64,000 nt of DNA from Hyaloraphidium curvatum (lineage: Eukaryota > Monoblepharomycota > Hyaloraphidiomycetes > Hyaloraphidiales > Hyaloraphidiaceae), in assembly GCA_025558095.1 (NCBI GenBank), contig JAIVFI010000015.1:682001-746000 (forward strand). Direction: 5' to 3'. Shown piece after piece: positions 10,572-23,233 of this stretch. The notes under the pieces were generated by a model. That model ran no database searches. It saw only the letters and a program-made list of their open reading frames with translations, and was not told where the DNA came from. Both the position numbers and the translations under genes were made by a program. Numbering within the stretch: the first letter of the stretch is position 1; each line of letters begins with the position of its first letter.

Positions 10572-11678
10572 TCAAGACAAGAGAAGCATCTCCGCGCCGG
10601 CCCACCACTGCCTCAGCCTTGCCTTTGCCGACCGGCGCAACGCCTCGGCCCACCCGACGCGCTCCTTCCCTCTTTCGGGATCCGTCCAGTCGTAGTACCA
10701 CCCCGCTTCCGCCCTCCACACGCGCGCAAAGTAACCCAGCACCTGCGTGTTGGCCAGCTTCCTGGTGGTCCCCCGCTCCCGGAGCTGCTCGTCCAGCACA
10801 CGCGACGAGGTGACGTCGGCCGACTTGCCCGAGGGCAACGGGACCACGTAGCGGGGGACGTCCAGCGCGGCCAGGTGCCCCGACATCCAGACGTCGTCGA
10901 CCAGGCCGGCCAGCGCGGGGATCGAGGGGTCCGGGCGCAGGAGTGAGAGGAGGCCTTTCCGGCCCGCGAGCGGGTCGGTCCCGTTCGAGCAGAACCAGGC
11001 GGGGTCGACGAGGTACCCCTCGTTCGCCGTCACCACGCCGACCCGGTACGGCGCGGCCAGCTCCGCCCCCTGCACCACGCAGCGCGAATACGGGCATCCC
11101 CACGAAAAGTCCGCGTTGGTCCTCCATCCGCGGTGCGCGACGGCCACACCCGCCGGATGGCGGGCGAGCAGAACGCGGCGCCAGCGCAGCAGGTTGGCGA
11201 GCAGGTCCGGCGTGTAGTAGTGGTCGTCGTCCACCACCGCGAGGAGCTGCGGCCTCGCGCCGTCCCTGCACATCTCCCGGATCGCGTCCAGGTACTTTGC
11301 CGCCGGCCCGTCCGTGCCCACGAAGATCAGCCTGACTCCCCTGCTGCGCATCTTCAGCTGCCTCGGAACCCCGGCGCCCGCCCTCCATTTGAACTCCTGT
11401 CCAGCCTCGCCGGTCCCGTTGCTCCCGTTCCCGTCCCAGAAGTGCCTGTCCGCCGCCGACGCGTGCACGCGGATCTCGGCCGGCGGAGCCGATTGCCGCA
11501 GCAGCGACCGCAGCGCCGCGCCGAGCTCGCGGTGGCGGACGGGCCGGGTGCCCAACGTGACGACGACGCGTTCGGGCGGGACGCGGGCCCCGGACGGTTC
11601 GGCGGGAATGGCGAGCCAGAGGGCGGCGAGGAGCAGCAAAGCGGGCACGGCGGGCCGCAGAGTCCATCTTCGTCGCAT
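10572..11678 (-). CDS. Type II membrane glycosyltransferase-like protein (GT2-like fold)
   Basis: A single exon of 368 residues. I start at the ATG at 11678; the upstream GTG is ignored. Residues about 8-28 (RPAVPALLLLAALWLAIPA) form a signal anchor, and the rest would be luminal. The catalytic-looking part begins RVVVTLGTRPVRHRELGAALRSLL, carries AKYLDAIREM and LLAVVDDDHYYTPDLLANLL (a DDD-type metal/nucleotide-sugar motif), and later DDVWMSGHLAAL, which resembles the acceptor-side DD motif of GT-A enzymes. This fits a Golgi glycosyltransferase. Donor and acceptor are unknown. NGSN and SNGT sites could be N-glycosylated. There are no introns, unlike many neighbours. Confidence 0.65.
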   Translation of the reverse strand: MRRRWTLRPAVPALLLLAALWLAIPAEPSGARVPPERVVVTLGTRPVRHRELGAALRSLLRQSAPPAEIRVHASAADRHFWDGNGSNGTGEAGQEFKWRAGAGVPRQLKMRSRGVRLIFVGTDGPAAKYLDAIREMCRDGARPQLLAVVDDDHYYTPDLLANLLRWRRVLLARHPAGVAVAHRGWRTNADFSWGCPYSRCVVQGAELAAPYRVGVVTANEGYLVDPAWFCSNGTDPLAGRKGLLSLLRPDPSIPALAGLVDDVWMSGHLAALDVPRYVVPLPSGKSADVTSSRVLDEQLRERGTTRKLANTQVLGYFARVWRAEAGWYYDWTDPERGKERVGWAEALRRSAKARLRQWWAGAEMLLLS

Positions 11679-11861
11679 CGCCGGTGTCGCGCCGGGCACG
11701 GATTCAACATGGGTGTCGACTTGAAGTGTGGGAGGCGATCCTGCTCGCGAACCGGATCCGATGCCCGACAGCTTGGGAAGCCAGAATATCTAACTTTTGC
11801 GCGTTCTCTGTACATTCGCGCGATCCAGCAAGGCCCATCTATCGTCCGATCCCGCCACGCT

Positions 11862-12890
11862 TTAGTGCACCTTCTCCTTGCCCTCGGGGATGGCGTGCTG
11901 CTCGTGTCCGTGGGAGTGGAGGCGCTCCTTCCATCCGAGGGCCATGTTGAAGCCCTTCTCGACCGCGATTTCGACGGGCTCGTCGAAGATGTAGGGGAGG
12001 AAGGGGACGACGGCGAGGCCGAGGACGGTGGGGCCTGGTTCGAAGAGGCGAGTTTTGATCAGAGCCGCTTCGAGCCCAATCCCGCGGCAGACCCACCCCA
12101 GCGCCTCATGACCGGGTTCGTGCTGTACTTCTTGAACGCCCAAGAGCCCAGGTGCACCGACTGGTGGATGGTGAAGGCCGGCAGCGCCATCGACGCCATG
12201 CTCTGGAACACGGCGCGCTTGACCACGATCTCCCTCAGGTCGCTCCCCGTCGTCCCCTTGTCCTTCTCCGAATACGCCGTCAGGCTGACGTCCGTGACCA
12301 CGTAGGCCCACGACACGCCGTACGACGCCTTGACGACCCACGGCGGCACGATGGGGCGGAAGGCCTCGCCGAGGTCCGACGTGTAGGCCAGGTACCGCGC
12401 CGTGGACTTGACCAGGCGGCCGAGGCGACCGATGTAGCCGAAGTAGCGGAGCTGCTGGTCCGTCAGCTCGGGGTGGTGGACCGCCTCGTCCTTGGGGCGG
12501 TGGCTGAGGTTGATCTGGCCGTCGTCCATGAGGTCCGCGACGATGTCCTTCGTCTGGATCGGGTCGCCAGGGTACGTCGTTTCCGGAGAGAGCATATGGG
12601 ATCGCAGACGGCCGTCGAGGAGATCCAGGTACCGAGCGCGTCGGCGACGGGCGACGGGGAAGGAAGGAGGACGTTCAGCACAGTCCCATGACAAAGAGCC
12701 CCAACCGGTACCGCATCCGCAACGTCCACCACTCTCCCATGCCGCTGGCGGCGTCTTCAGCGGCCCTCCAGCGCCCCCGACCCGGTCCGCACGGGGACCC
12801 TCCGCGGTTTGCAATGCCCACCTTTTCCCAGAAGCTCATGTTGGCGTAGGCATCCTTCTTCGCCTCCGGGGCCTTGCTGTCGTCCGCCAT
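11862..12890 (-). CDS. MTFP1: Mitochondrial fission process protein 1 (MTP18/MTFP1)
   Basis: The core exon reads YIGRLGRLVKSTARYLAYTSD, then LGEAFRPIVPPWVVKASYGVSW, VVKRAVFQSMASMALPAFTIH and WAFKKYSTNPVMRRWG. It is joined through a GTGGGT intron to PTVLGLAVVPFLPYIFDEPVE. These are the MTP18 hallmark segments of an inner-mitochondrial-membrane protein that promotes fission. The stop is at 11862. A likely first exon starts at 12890 with MADDSKAPEAKKDAYANMSF, ending at a GTGGGC donor. The junction between it and the core (acceptor probably just before TKDIVADLMDDGQ) is inferred and may hide another small exon. The C-terminus is His-rich (HSHGHEQHA). Confidence 0.75.
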
Positions 12891-13218
12891 CGTCGTGTCC
12901 CGCGCCTCGTCGTCGTCCGCACTGGCGCCGCCGAGGTTTGCGTGGAGGCCGTTGGCGGAAAGGGACCCCGCGGCGGGCGGCCCGCTCTCGCCGCCGAAAG
13001 CCCTGCTGCAACCCGCACAATGCGACGCCAATCGGACACATCCGGACGCATCAGGCGACGATCTCCACTCCAAAGCTCTCATTGACCGTGCGAAGGCTAG
13101 AATAAAGACGATCGAAGCGAGTAACCCATGAACACAACCAATCGGATCCTGCCGATCCCTCAATGACCACTCTCTCCCAGCAACCTGCGTTTTTCGAATC
13201 CGCTTTCCGAGTTAAGCC
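12891..13218. other. Intergenic region between MTFP1 start and rhodopsin stop
   Basis: No credible gene is seen. It should hold the rhodopsin 3' UTR and the MTFP1 promoter. The stretch around 13080-13170 is relatively A/T-rich. Confidence 0.4.
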
Positions 13219-14220
13219 TTAAGCGCTCTCGCCGAGCTCGATGCCCTTGGCGCCCTGGTGCCTGAGAAGGAGCCAGAAGCCGAACAGGGCCTTGGCCGAG
13301 ACGTCCAGGACGGCGTAGCTGTCCCGGCGGCGTGGTCAGCCCCACATCATCCGACCCGAGCAGGCGAGAACCCACAGTCCGACCTCGTCCTCGAGCGACA
13401 GGAAGTTGCTGCCCTCGGCGAGCCCCCAGACGATCGGGTAGGCGGTCCACAGGCCGAGGGTCCAGTAGGCGAGCTGGTCGAACAGGGCGCCGGTCTCGGC
13501 CGAGGCGCGGGCGGCGGCGGCGCGGACGGGGCCGAGAAGCTCGATGAGGAGGCCGACGAAGGCGATGCAGCCCATGGCGAAGTAGCCCCACTTGAGCGAG
13601 TCGGTGACGAGGCCGCCTGGAAGTGCGATCGATGAGCGCGAATCAAAAGAGGGAGGTGTGGACCTTACCGAAGAGACCGGTGACGACCATGACGACGTCC
13701 AGGAAGATGATGAAGACGATGCGGGTGGTGTCGGCGCCGGCGAGGACCAGGAGGTCGAGCAGGAGCAGGGGGGTGGTCAGGGCCCAGTCGATGTAGCTGA
13801 ATGGTTCGGCAAGGGGGGCATAATCAGGTGCGACAGCGTTAAAAACGCGATAATGACTAACCGAGCGTAGTAGAAGGGACGTCCGTCGACCTTGACGACG
13901 CCGAAGTCACCGGCCATCGAGTAGTCTGAAGATCGGCGATACATTAGACCAATGTGGGTGGTCAGAACGCCCAGAGGACCACTCACAGGCGATCGCAGCA
14001 ATCATAGTGATGGCGCCGGTGATGTAGTGGAAGTTCCTCTCGGTCGAGGGCTTGGGGACGGCCAGGAAGTAGAAGAACCCGGTGGAGCCCGACATGATGG
14101 CGAAGACCGCCCTGCAGGACGTGAGGCGCAAGGGAAGATGAAGCACGATCTCAGTGGGGATCACCACGTTGACGGCAAAAGGCCCTACCAGAGAATCGTG
14201 TGAACGAGGTTGCCGGCCAT
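13219..14220 (-). CDS. Microbial (type 1) rhodopsin, proton-pump type
   Basis: Five introns are removed to give 229 residues starting at the ATG at 14220. Seven helices can be traced. Helix C reads YYARYIDWALTTPLLLLDLL and holds equivalents of bacteriorhodopsin Arg82 (R74), Asp85 (D77) and Asp96 (D88). Helix D has FLDVVMVVTGLFG, helix F has LWTAYPIVWGL, and helix G has YAVLDVSAKALFGFWL with the counter-ion Asp (D202) and the retinal-binding Lys (K206, codon 13291-13293). Having both carboxylates (D85 and D96 positions) fits an outward light-driven proton pump. Leu at the bR L93 position suggests green absorption. The N-terminus is short compared with ascomycete opsins. No fused enzymatic domain follows, so it is not a rhodopsin-cyclase. 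Introns use GTAGGG, GTGAGT, GTTAGT, GTAAGG and GTGGGT donors. Confidence 0.9.
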
Positions 14221-14852
14221 CGCGACGACTGGATCTGAAGAAGCAGGGGGGCCAAAACGTCAGCTGCGGCTCATGACAACAAAAGTAACTCGAGAAAATG
14301 CCCGTGCCGGTGCCTAATGGCAGATCCGGGCCGTGTTTCGCGGCGACGCTGTGTTCCGCGGGAGACGTCTCCGGCGAAATGACATCGGCGCCCCATGGGC
14401 ACCATCGGCGGCCGCGGCCCGGTGCAGAAGGTTGCTACGATGGCAAAGCACGCGCATCGGTGCTCTCCGAGGGATTCCGCGGGCGTTTGCGTGCGGGATG
14501 GGCGGCCGACGCGCCGGGCGCGTGGGAGGCGCAAGCGCGCCCGGCGCCTGCACCGCGGCGGGGGAACGCGGCCGCAGGGCGACGATCGACCCTTGCCAGC
14601 CAACGAACACGTCCGCCGGGTACTCACTCGGATGCCTCTGGTCGTGGGCGTGTGCGGATCGCGGATAGTCGACTCAGTGAAAATGGCGTTGCACCCTGAA
14701 CCCGCCGGCCGCGCGGCCTGGCCTCCGCCAACATCCCACGCGTCCGGGATAACCTCACGGCAAAACATGCCAACCTATTCGACAGCAAATCGCACTTCCT
14801 TTGTCTACGAATACAAACGGGTCTTCCAAACGCCGGCCGGTCAACCGTGAGG
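14221..14852. promoter_or_regulatory. Rhodopsin upstream region and TGR 3' flank
   Basis: About 630 bases separate the rhodopsin start from the SECIS-bearing 3' UTR of the next gene on the same strand. There is no reliable reading frame. A pyrimidine tract ending in CAG directly before the rhodopsin ATG might be an acceptor for a 5' UTR intron. Confidence 0.35.
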
Positions 14853-14854
14853 GA

Positions 14855-14930
14855 CCACAGCCCAGGTTCAGGTCGCGTCCGCGTTCCCATGGGGATCGTT
14901 TCGCGCCGCGCCTTCATGCGGGCCGTTGCC
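14855..14930 (-). promoter_or_regulatory. Candidate SECIS element in the TGR 3' UTR
   Basis: On the minus strand the 5' quartet ATGA lies at 14917-14914. Twelve bases later an apical loop starts with AAA (14901-14899). The 3' quartet GA is at 14869-14868 within CCTGAACC. Between quartet and loop, GG/CC and two CGCG/CGCG blocks pair, with one bulge and a small internal loop. Below the quartet ACGGCCC can pair with GGGCTGT across a small internal loop. The ATGA-to-AAA spacing and the UGAA/UGAA non-Watson-Crick core match eukaryotic SECIS rules. It begins 150 nt after the in-frame TGA. The folding was done by eye. Confidence 0.75.
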
Positions 14931-15058
14931 GTCCGCCTTCCCACCCGGAGCACAACGTACGGTTCTCGGAACGGAGGATACGGGCAACTCGTGGATGCCG
15001 CGGAGCCGGAGCGGTTTAGCCTGCGATCGGTGGATCGCAAAGCCTCACTCGCTCCGGC

Positions 15059-17520
<2,462 letters not shown>

Positions 17521-17661
17521 TAGCACATCGTCCGGCCGGACGATGTGGTCCCTGCGTGCGGCGGCCCGGTCCGGTGGTTGTCCCGCTTTCGTCACGCAAT
17601 CAACGGCCGCTCGTTGCTGGCAGGCGAAGCACATTTCCGACCTCCTACGACCTCTGATCCA

Positions 17662-18422
17662 TCATCCACCCTTCTTTCCAACTATCTTGGCTATCGTTGC
17701 CTCGAGTCCCTGGAGGTGCCCCAGCGAGTTGAGCAGCAACCTCCCCTCGCGATCGAACAGGTAGTAGTGGGGCGTCCCCTTCGCTTCGAACTCGACGAAG
17801 GTCTTCGGCACGAGCGACCTCTGCTTCGCCAGCTCCTTCATCGCCCCCTCCAGGCTCCCCGGATCCCCCCTGAGCACCTCGATCACGCGGGGATCCGCGC
17901 CCTCCCTCTCGAGCGCCTCGAGCATGTGCCGCGGCTCGAGGCCCTCCAGCTCGTCCACGCAGACCGGGAACGTCAGCTTGAATCCAGGTATGACGACCCC
18001 CTCGTCGCGTGCTTCGGGACCCGCCGCGGCCTCGGCCGAGTCTCCAAACACCCTGCCCTCGGCCAGCAGCGCCCGCAGGCCCTCCTGGGTGTTGAGCTCG
18101 AAGTCCTCGAACGCCGTCGAAATGCCGATAACCGAAAAGTCAGGCCCCGAGAACCGCTCGTGCAGCTTCTGCGCGATGGGCAGAGCGCGGAACACGCAGC
18201 CGGGGCAGTTGACCTGATTGTACGGGGTGACCAGCGACGGAGGGGGACAGTACAGCCCAGGGAGAGCAAAAGCGGTCAGCGATGGAGGGGAGGGCAGCCC
18301 CGCGGGAGCGGAGAACCGACCTGGAAGAACACGAGCAGCACCCCGCGCCCCGCGGCGCGCTCGGCGGCGAGAGTGGTGGGCGCGCCCTGCGCCCACAACG
18401 ACGCGCGGATCTCGAGGTCCAT
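17662..18422 (-). CDS. Thioredoxin-fold redoxin (AhpC/TSA-like) protein
   Basis: Exon 1 starts MDLEIRASLWAQGAPT and ends GVLLVFFQ. It joins across a GT-AG intron to VNCPGCVFRALPIAQKLHERF, which carries a CPGC redox pair at the start of the first helix as in TlpA/AhpC-like proteins. The rest follows a thioredoxin fold: FSVIGISTAFEDFE, then VPKTFVEFEAKGTPHYYLFD (cis-Pro region) and LLLNSLGHLQGLEATI. Length is about 230 residues, with an insertion of about 90 residues in the middle. No signal peptide or membrane segment is present. It lies 142 bases upstream of the TGR start on the same strand, so a role as a TGR/thioredoxin-linked peroxidase or oxidoreductase is possible but only inferred. Confidence 0.7.
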
Positions 18423-19143
18423 CGTCGCGCTACGGCGAGGAGAAGCGTGAAACGTGCGTGGAGTGTTTGGAGAGCGGCACGCGCGGGGATGGCGGCGGTG
18501 CGGCCGGCGGAAACGGAATGCCCGCCGGCCTCCGCTCGCGCGGGATGCGATGCAGAAACGGATGCCGAAACAGCGAAGATGCGCGGAAGAAGCGGATGAG
18601 GATTCGTTCCGGGGGCGGACCGGGCGGGCGGACGGACGCATCACCCGGTGAGAACCCGAAGCAGACGGCCCGCGCCGGTGCCCGCTTGGCTGCGGACGGG
18701 CCACCCTGGACATGGCTGCCTTCGTCCATCCGCTCGTCTGCTCGAAGGTCGGCACCGGCCAGCGGCACAAGCCTTTCGTGATGCACCTTCGCGAGCCTGC
18801 CGGCATACCGAGTAGGACATGCTCCCTTCCCTCCGCGAAAGCCATCTCGACTTTGCCGATGCCACAATGGGGGCCATAGCCGCCCGGAGGCGCACTTCTC
18901 GTGCCGGCACTGGGCCCGGCGGCGGGCCCGTTCGGCGGCCGCGAAGGCTGTCCTCCGTCCCCCATCTCGCGGCGGGACCAAAGTCCCGGACAGGCGGACC
19001 GCAGCGGCGACCGGGAGGCAAACAAGCATCGTGTTGCGGCTCATCACCAGCCAGCGTTCTCCCGGCTTCCCTCGCCATCACTGCTCCGTCTTGGTCTCGC
19101 CTTTGGCCGCCGTCAGCACCCCAGCCCCTGCGGCACGCACGCA
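18423..19143. other. Intergenic, no gene recognised
   Basis: Long open frames exist on both strands but carry no motif and reflect high GC content. It holds the promoter of the redoxin gene and the 3' region of the small mitochondrial-like gene. Confidence 0.3.
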
Positions 19144-19320
19144 TCACCCACGGACGGCAAAGTACCACACGTCGAACGCGCCCATCGCCCCCACGGCGGG
19201 CCAGAACCACGCCTTCTTGGTGATCCCCTTCAACATGCCCCCGGAAGGGGCGGCGGGGGAGGCGGTGGTGGTGGTGGAGGCGGCGCGGCGGGCGAGCATC
19301 ATCGCGGCGCGGGGAGGCAT
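19144..19320 (-). CDS. Small mitochondrial-type single-pass protein (58 residues)
   Basis: The ATG at 19320 opens MPPRAAMMLARRAASTTTTA, an Arg-rich, acid-free leader followed by a Ser/Thr/Pro linker. A basic turn and one hydrophobic segment (KAWFWPAVGAMGAFDVWYFAV) follow, ending in RG. Size and layout resemble small inner-membrane subunits of respiratory complexes or assembly factors. I cannot assign one. The neighbouring frame is longer but has a non-ATG start. Support is only compositional. Confidence 0.4.
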   Translation of the reverse strand: MPPRAAMMLARRAASTTTTASPAAPSGGMLKGITKKAWFWPAVGAMGAFDVWYFAVRG

Positions 19321-20534
19321 CTTCGTCTCTGTGTTGCGGGGTTGTTTCGATCCGTTGCGTTGATGGTGGTGGTTGCAGGCGATCGCCGCGGGGCCGTTTT
19401 CTGGCCGGGGGGCGAAACTCCGGCGCGGACGGAGGATCGGGGGGTTACTCCGCTGCCCGTGCGCGGCGGAGCGGGGATGTTCCGCGGGCCGCGGATCGGG
19501 ACGGGAAGTTCCGGGACGCCATACGCGGGGAGGTTTCTTCCGAATTCGGCGGGAAGGCGGTGGCAAGGGCGCGAAGCGAGGGGGTTGGAGAGTGAGGTGG
19601 CTTCGAAGGGCGGGAGGGCGGGAGGGGACGGGACGGGGCGGAGGCGCGCCCGGGACCGCAGCGGGATCGAAATGCACGTTGGGAGCTTCGTTCGGTGAGC
19701 TTTATTTAATTCTCCTTCCGGGCCGGGTCGGTCCTCGCCCCCGAGGCGCCAAGGGCAGGTGCCGTGCGGGGCAGGTGCCGTTGCGCACCACCCGCGGGGA
19801 GCGCGACGGCGGACGGGGCAGCGGAGGGCCGTCCGGGACATCGGGGTATCGGCACTGCCGTCCTGCGACGGGCCCGCGGGGACTGGTTGCCGGGGATGGC
19901 CGTACCGCGCGGCCGACGCCGCGAGTCGGTCGTGGGCTTGGTCAGCTCCGAGGGGGGGAGCCTTGGCCGCAGCTCGCGGTCGGCTTCCGTGTCCCCATCG
20001 GCGACCGATCCGAGTCCCGAGGGCGAGGGGGGCGCGGATCGGATCTCCCGGGCGGTTCCGTTACCCGCTACGGTGGTCAGACCGACCCGCGTCGGGAGGG
20101 CGGTCGGTGGTTGGGCGGGCGGCGCCGCAGCAAGTTTCGCTGCGGCGGCCGGCAGGCGGACTCTCCGGTAGATTTCCGGTGCGATGGCGGGGTTGCGGAC
20201 GGCGGGCTGCGAGCGAGCGCGCGCTGTGTGCGAGGCGGGAATAATCGCCCTGGGACTTGTAAGCAAGGATCGCCTTCCCTGTTGGGAAGATAAGGGGGGA
20301 TCTTCCACAGACGGCGCGAATCGCGGTTACCGCCATCCACGAACAAAAATTCGAGCATCATGCAGCCGTTCCGTGAGCGTTTGGCGGCGGTCATCGCTCC
20401 CCGCCCCCGGCGATGAGCAATCGAAGCGGAGCACGGCTGACGTCACGGTGGTCCAGGCTCGCCTGCCGCACCCGCTCCCCCACTGCGGAACACTCCGCGG
20501 AAGCGCGCGACCGACCACCGCTGCCGTTCCCGCG
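19321..20534. other. Gene-poor GC-rich stretch upstream of kinase 1
   Basis: About 1.2 kb with several overlapping open frames on both strands and no recognisable protein. There is an A/T-rich patch around 19695-19715 (TTTATTTAATTC) and another at 20335-20360. Confidence 0.3.
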
Positions 20535-21802
20535 ATGGACGGCGGCCACGTCCGCACGCGCACGGCGTCGTCGGGGTGGTGCCCGCCGGCGGCCCCGCCG
20601 TTCCCCGACCTCTTCGGCGGCTCCGTCGACTCGCTCGACTCGGCCGTCGCGCTGGGCGACTGCGGCAGCGCCGTGTTCGCGCACGGCGAGGCGCGGCGGC
20701 GGCGGTACAGAACAATACGGACCGTCGGCGCCGGCTCGGAGGCCGTGGTGCGCGCGGCGCTGTGCCTCGACGACCACCGGCCGTACGCCCTGAAGGTGGT
20801 CACGAAGGCCCCCGCGCCCCCGGGCTCGCCGCACGCCCGATCGCCGTCGTACGAGGCGGCGCTGGCACAGCGGGACAAGCTGGGCGACGACCTGCGCCGC
20901 AAATTCGACGCCGTGGCGTGCCTGAAGCACCCCAACCTGCCCGCAATGGTCGAGCACTTTGAGACGCACGGTGGGTCGCACGGCGGCCGGCCCCCATCGG
21001 GGATGCTGGGGGCATGGTCTGACGTTGTTTCTGCCCTGCTACCTCCTTCCTGCGGTTGGCAGACAAGTGCTACACCGTCATGGAGCTCTGCGCCATGGAC
21101 CTCACCCACTGGGTGCACTCCCGCGGCCGCCCCACCGAGGCGCAGCTCCGCACCATCCTCACCGCCGTCCTGCGCGCCCTCGCCTTCCTGCACTCCAAGG
21201 GCGTCGCCCACCGCGACCTCAAGCCCACCAACGTGCTCCTCCGCTCCCCGGACGACCTGTCCACCCTCTGCCTCACGGACTTCAACGGCATCCACGTCGG
21301 CCCGGCCGTGCCGATCGCCAAACCGGGCATGTCCACACTCGTGGGCACCCCGTTCTACCTCGCCCCCGAGGTCCTCCGGGGCATCTCCTACTCGGCAAAG
21401 GTGGACTGCTGGGCCGCGGGGGTGCTCGCCTTCGAGCTGGCCTGCGGCACCAGCCCGTTCGGGGACTCGGGCAACTTTGCCGAGCTGTACGCGCGCATCG
21501 GCGCCTCGCGGTGGTCCTTCCCGCCGGGCGACTATTCCCCCGAGCTCCGCGACTTTGTCGCCTGCATGCTCCGGACCGACCCCAACTCGCGCCCCTCGGC
21601 CGACGAGGCCCTGCGGCACCCTTTCCTCTCCCCCGCGCGCCCGGCGCTCCGCCGGGCCAACTCGGGGCACGCGGTGGCGTTCGTCGACGGCGAGCTGAGG
21701 CTGCTCGCGGCACCGAGCCCGGCGCTGGGGCCGACCCGGAGGACGGGGCTGGGGACGATGGACAGGGTGCGCAGGTTTTTGGGGAAGGCGCCGACGGCGT
21801 GA
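20535..21802 (+). CDS. Divergent Ser/Thr protein kinase 1 (DFN in place of DFG)
   Basis: Exons 20535-20970 and 21063-21802 (GTGGGT donor) give 391 residues. A basic patch (EARRRRYRTIRTVGAGSEAV) leads into a loop with GAGSEA, then YALKVV with the ATP-binding Lys, VAHRDLKPTNV with intact HRDLKPxN, LTDFNGIHVG where the DFG Gly is Asn, GTPFYLAPEV, DCWAAGVLAFEL and RPSADEALRHPFL. The catalytic Lys, HRD Asp, and the metal-binding Asp are all kept, so activity is plausible despite the Asn. The N-terminal 55 residues look disordered. It belongs to the same family as the kinases at 25.6, 32.9 and 52.1 kb. Confidence 0.85.
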
Positions 21803-22590
21803 ACGATGCGCGGGGAGGCGGGCCGCGCATGGAATGCGGCCGGGTGGGATGCAGTGGATACCCTCTGTCTCGTGTGGACTTTCTCCCAATTGATGCCTGG
21901 AGAACACGCGAAAACATCGAATCCTCTCCCTTGGCCATCTTCCCAGGTTAGGGTTGGAATGCCTCGGGGTCCACGCTCCGCCAGAACGCCACGTCGGTCG
22001 GTCGGCCCCGTCCCGCCCCAGTCCCGAAGATTCCGCACGTGCACCCTCGTCCGCGGAAGCGTCGTAAGACGGGTACAGCAGGTTTGGAGTCCCCGATGCC
22101 AAAACCTTGGCCAAGTGCACCCAGGAAGGCCAGCCCACAGGCGCACCAGGTTCGGAGCGGAGACCCTCACGAGGGCAGCGGACGCGTCCCCGTACATGTG
22201 GTCGGGTCCGCTGGCAGAAAGATCCCGTACCAGTCCCGCCCTGCGCGGGTCCGCGGCGACGGCGCGCGCTTCGTCGGGATGCAGGTCCGGCGGCCGCATG
22301 CGGACGCGGCCGGGGGCCCTTCTGCAGGGGGCACCCGTGCGGAGTCATGTTTCTCCGTGCCCATCGCGGCAGATGGAATTGAGCGGCTTGGCGGCGCGAA
22401 GCGTAACGCTCAAGTTGCAGTTGGGAGGCAGACCTCTGAGAGGCCGTTCCGCACGGTCTGCCGGAATCGGACCCCCATCCAGCCTTCCCCATCGGCCGCC
22501 CGGCAAGCCGCCGCAGGCCTCCGCCGCCGTTCATACTTGTTCATAGGACATCGCTTGCGGTCTCCGAGCCGCATCGGCCCCTCCGCCGCG
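21803..22590 (-). other. Intergenic with weak F-box-like paralogue remnant
   Basis: On the minus strand around 22200-22300 a frame reads PDEARAVAADPRRAGLVRDL. This resembles GDEARAIAADQRRAELVRSI in the F-box-like gene at 28.7 kb. The match suggests a related or decayed gene, but no complete open frame or start can be defined. Confidence 0.3.
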
Positions 22591-22896
22591 ATGGCCACCC
22601 CCGCCGCCCCGCCCGGCCCCCTCAAGATGCCGCTCTCCCAACCCCAATCGTCTGGCCCCGCCTCGCCCGTCTCCCCGCCGCCCACCGAAATCTTCCGCTC
22701 CGAGCGCGCCGAGCTGTTCCTCCGCACCGCGACGGGGAGGGCCGAGATACCCACGCGGCGGGGGAGCCAGGCGCAGGGCGGCGCGGGCACGGGGGACAAG
22801 AAGCCCGCCGAGGAGGGGGCAAAGGGGTTCTTCATCTTGGGGGAGCTGGCGAGGCGGTTCTCGGGGAGCGCTGCGCCGCCGGCACCGCAGAAGTGA
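22591..22896 (+). CDS. Small Pro/Arg-rich protein of unknown function
   Basis: The ATG at 22591 opens 101 codons: a Pro/Ala/Ser-rich leader, then EIFRSERAELFLRTATGRAE, a Gly/Gln-rich linker and FFILGELARRFSG near the end. The central charged segment and the last one look like short amphipathic helices, and the remainder is probably disordered. There is no signal peptide. I do not recognise it. Codon use is like its neighbours. Confidence 0.4.
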   Translation: MATPAAPPGPLKMPLSQPQSSGPASPVSPPPTEIFRSERAELFLRTATGRAEIPTRRGSQAQGGAGTGDKKPAEEGAKGFFILGELARRFSGSAAPPAPQK

Positions 22897-23233
22897 CCGC
22901 CTCCCAAGGGGGACATTCGACTACCGTTCCGAAGGAGCTGGACTTGATTTGCTAGGGATGACGACACGGAAAGGACGCTCTCCGACACGGGATTCGGACT
23001 ACCATCAGCTTGCCATCGTTTGAGGGCTCCGCGGGCGGGGACGGGGACCGCCGCCGCGGGGAGTGTAGCCCGCCATGTAGTTTCTGCCATCGGACCTGCC
23101 AACAAGGACTGCCGTTGTGTACCTCGTGCCGCCCTCCTTTCTTCTGCCTGTCCGTCGTGCGTGCCGTCGATTGTAGCCGATACATGCTCCTCATCGCATT
23201 TTATTGGTATCTATGCCCCCTCGTCCAATTCCC

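Noticed and set aside
15010-15050. Perfect hairpin TGCGATC-CACC-GATCGCA just after the TGR stop as SECIS
   Set aside because: It lacks the AA loop and the GA return of a SECIS core and is too close to the TGA.
20327-22534. 735-codon minus-strand ORF
   Set aside because: It is antisense to kinase 1 across both exons, with no domain.
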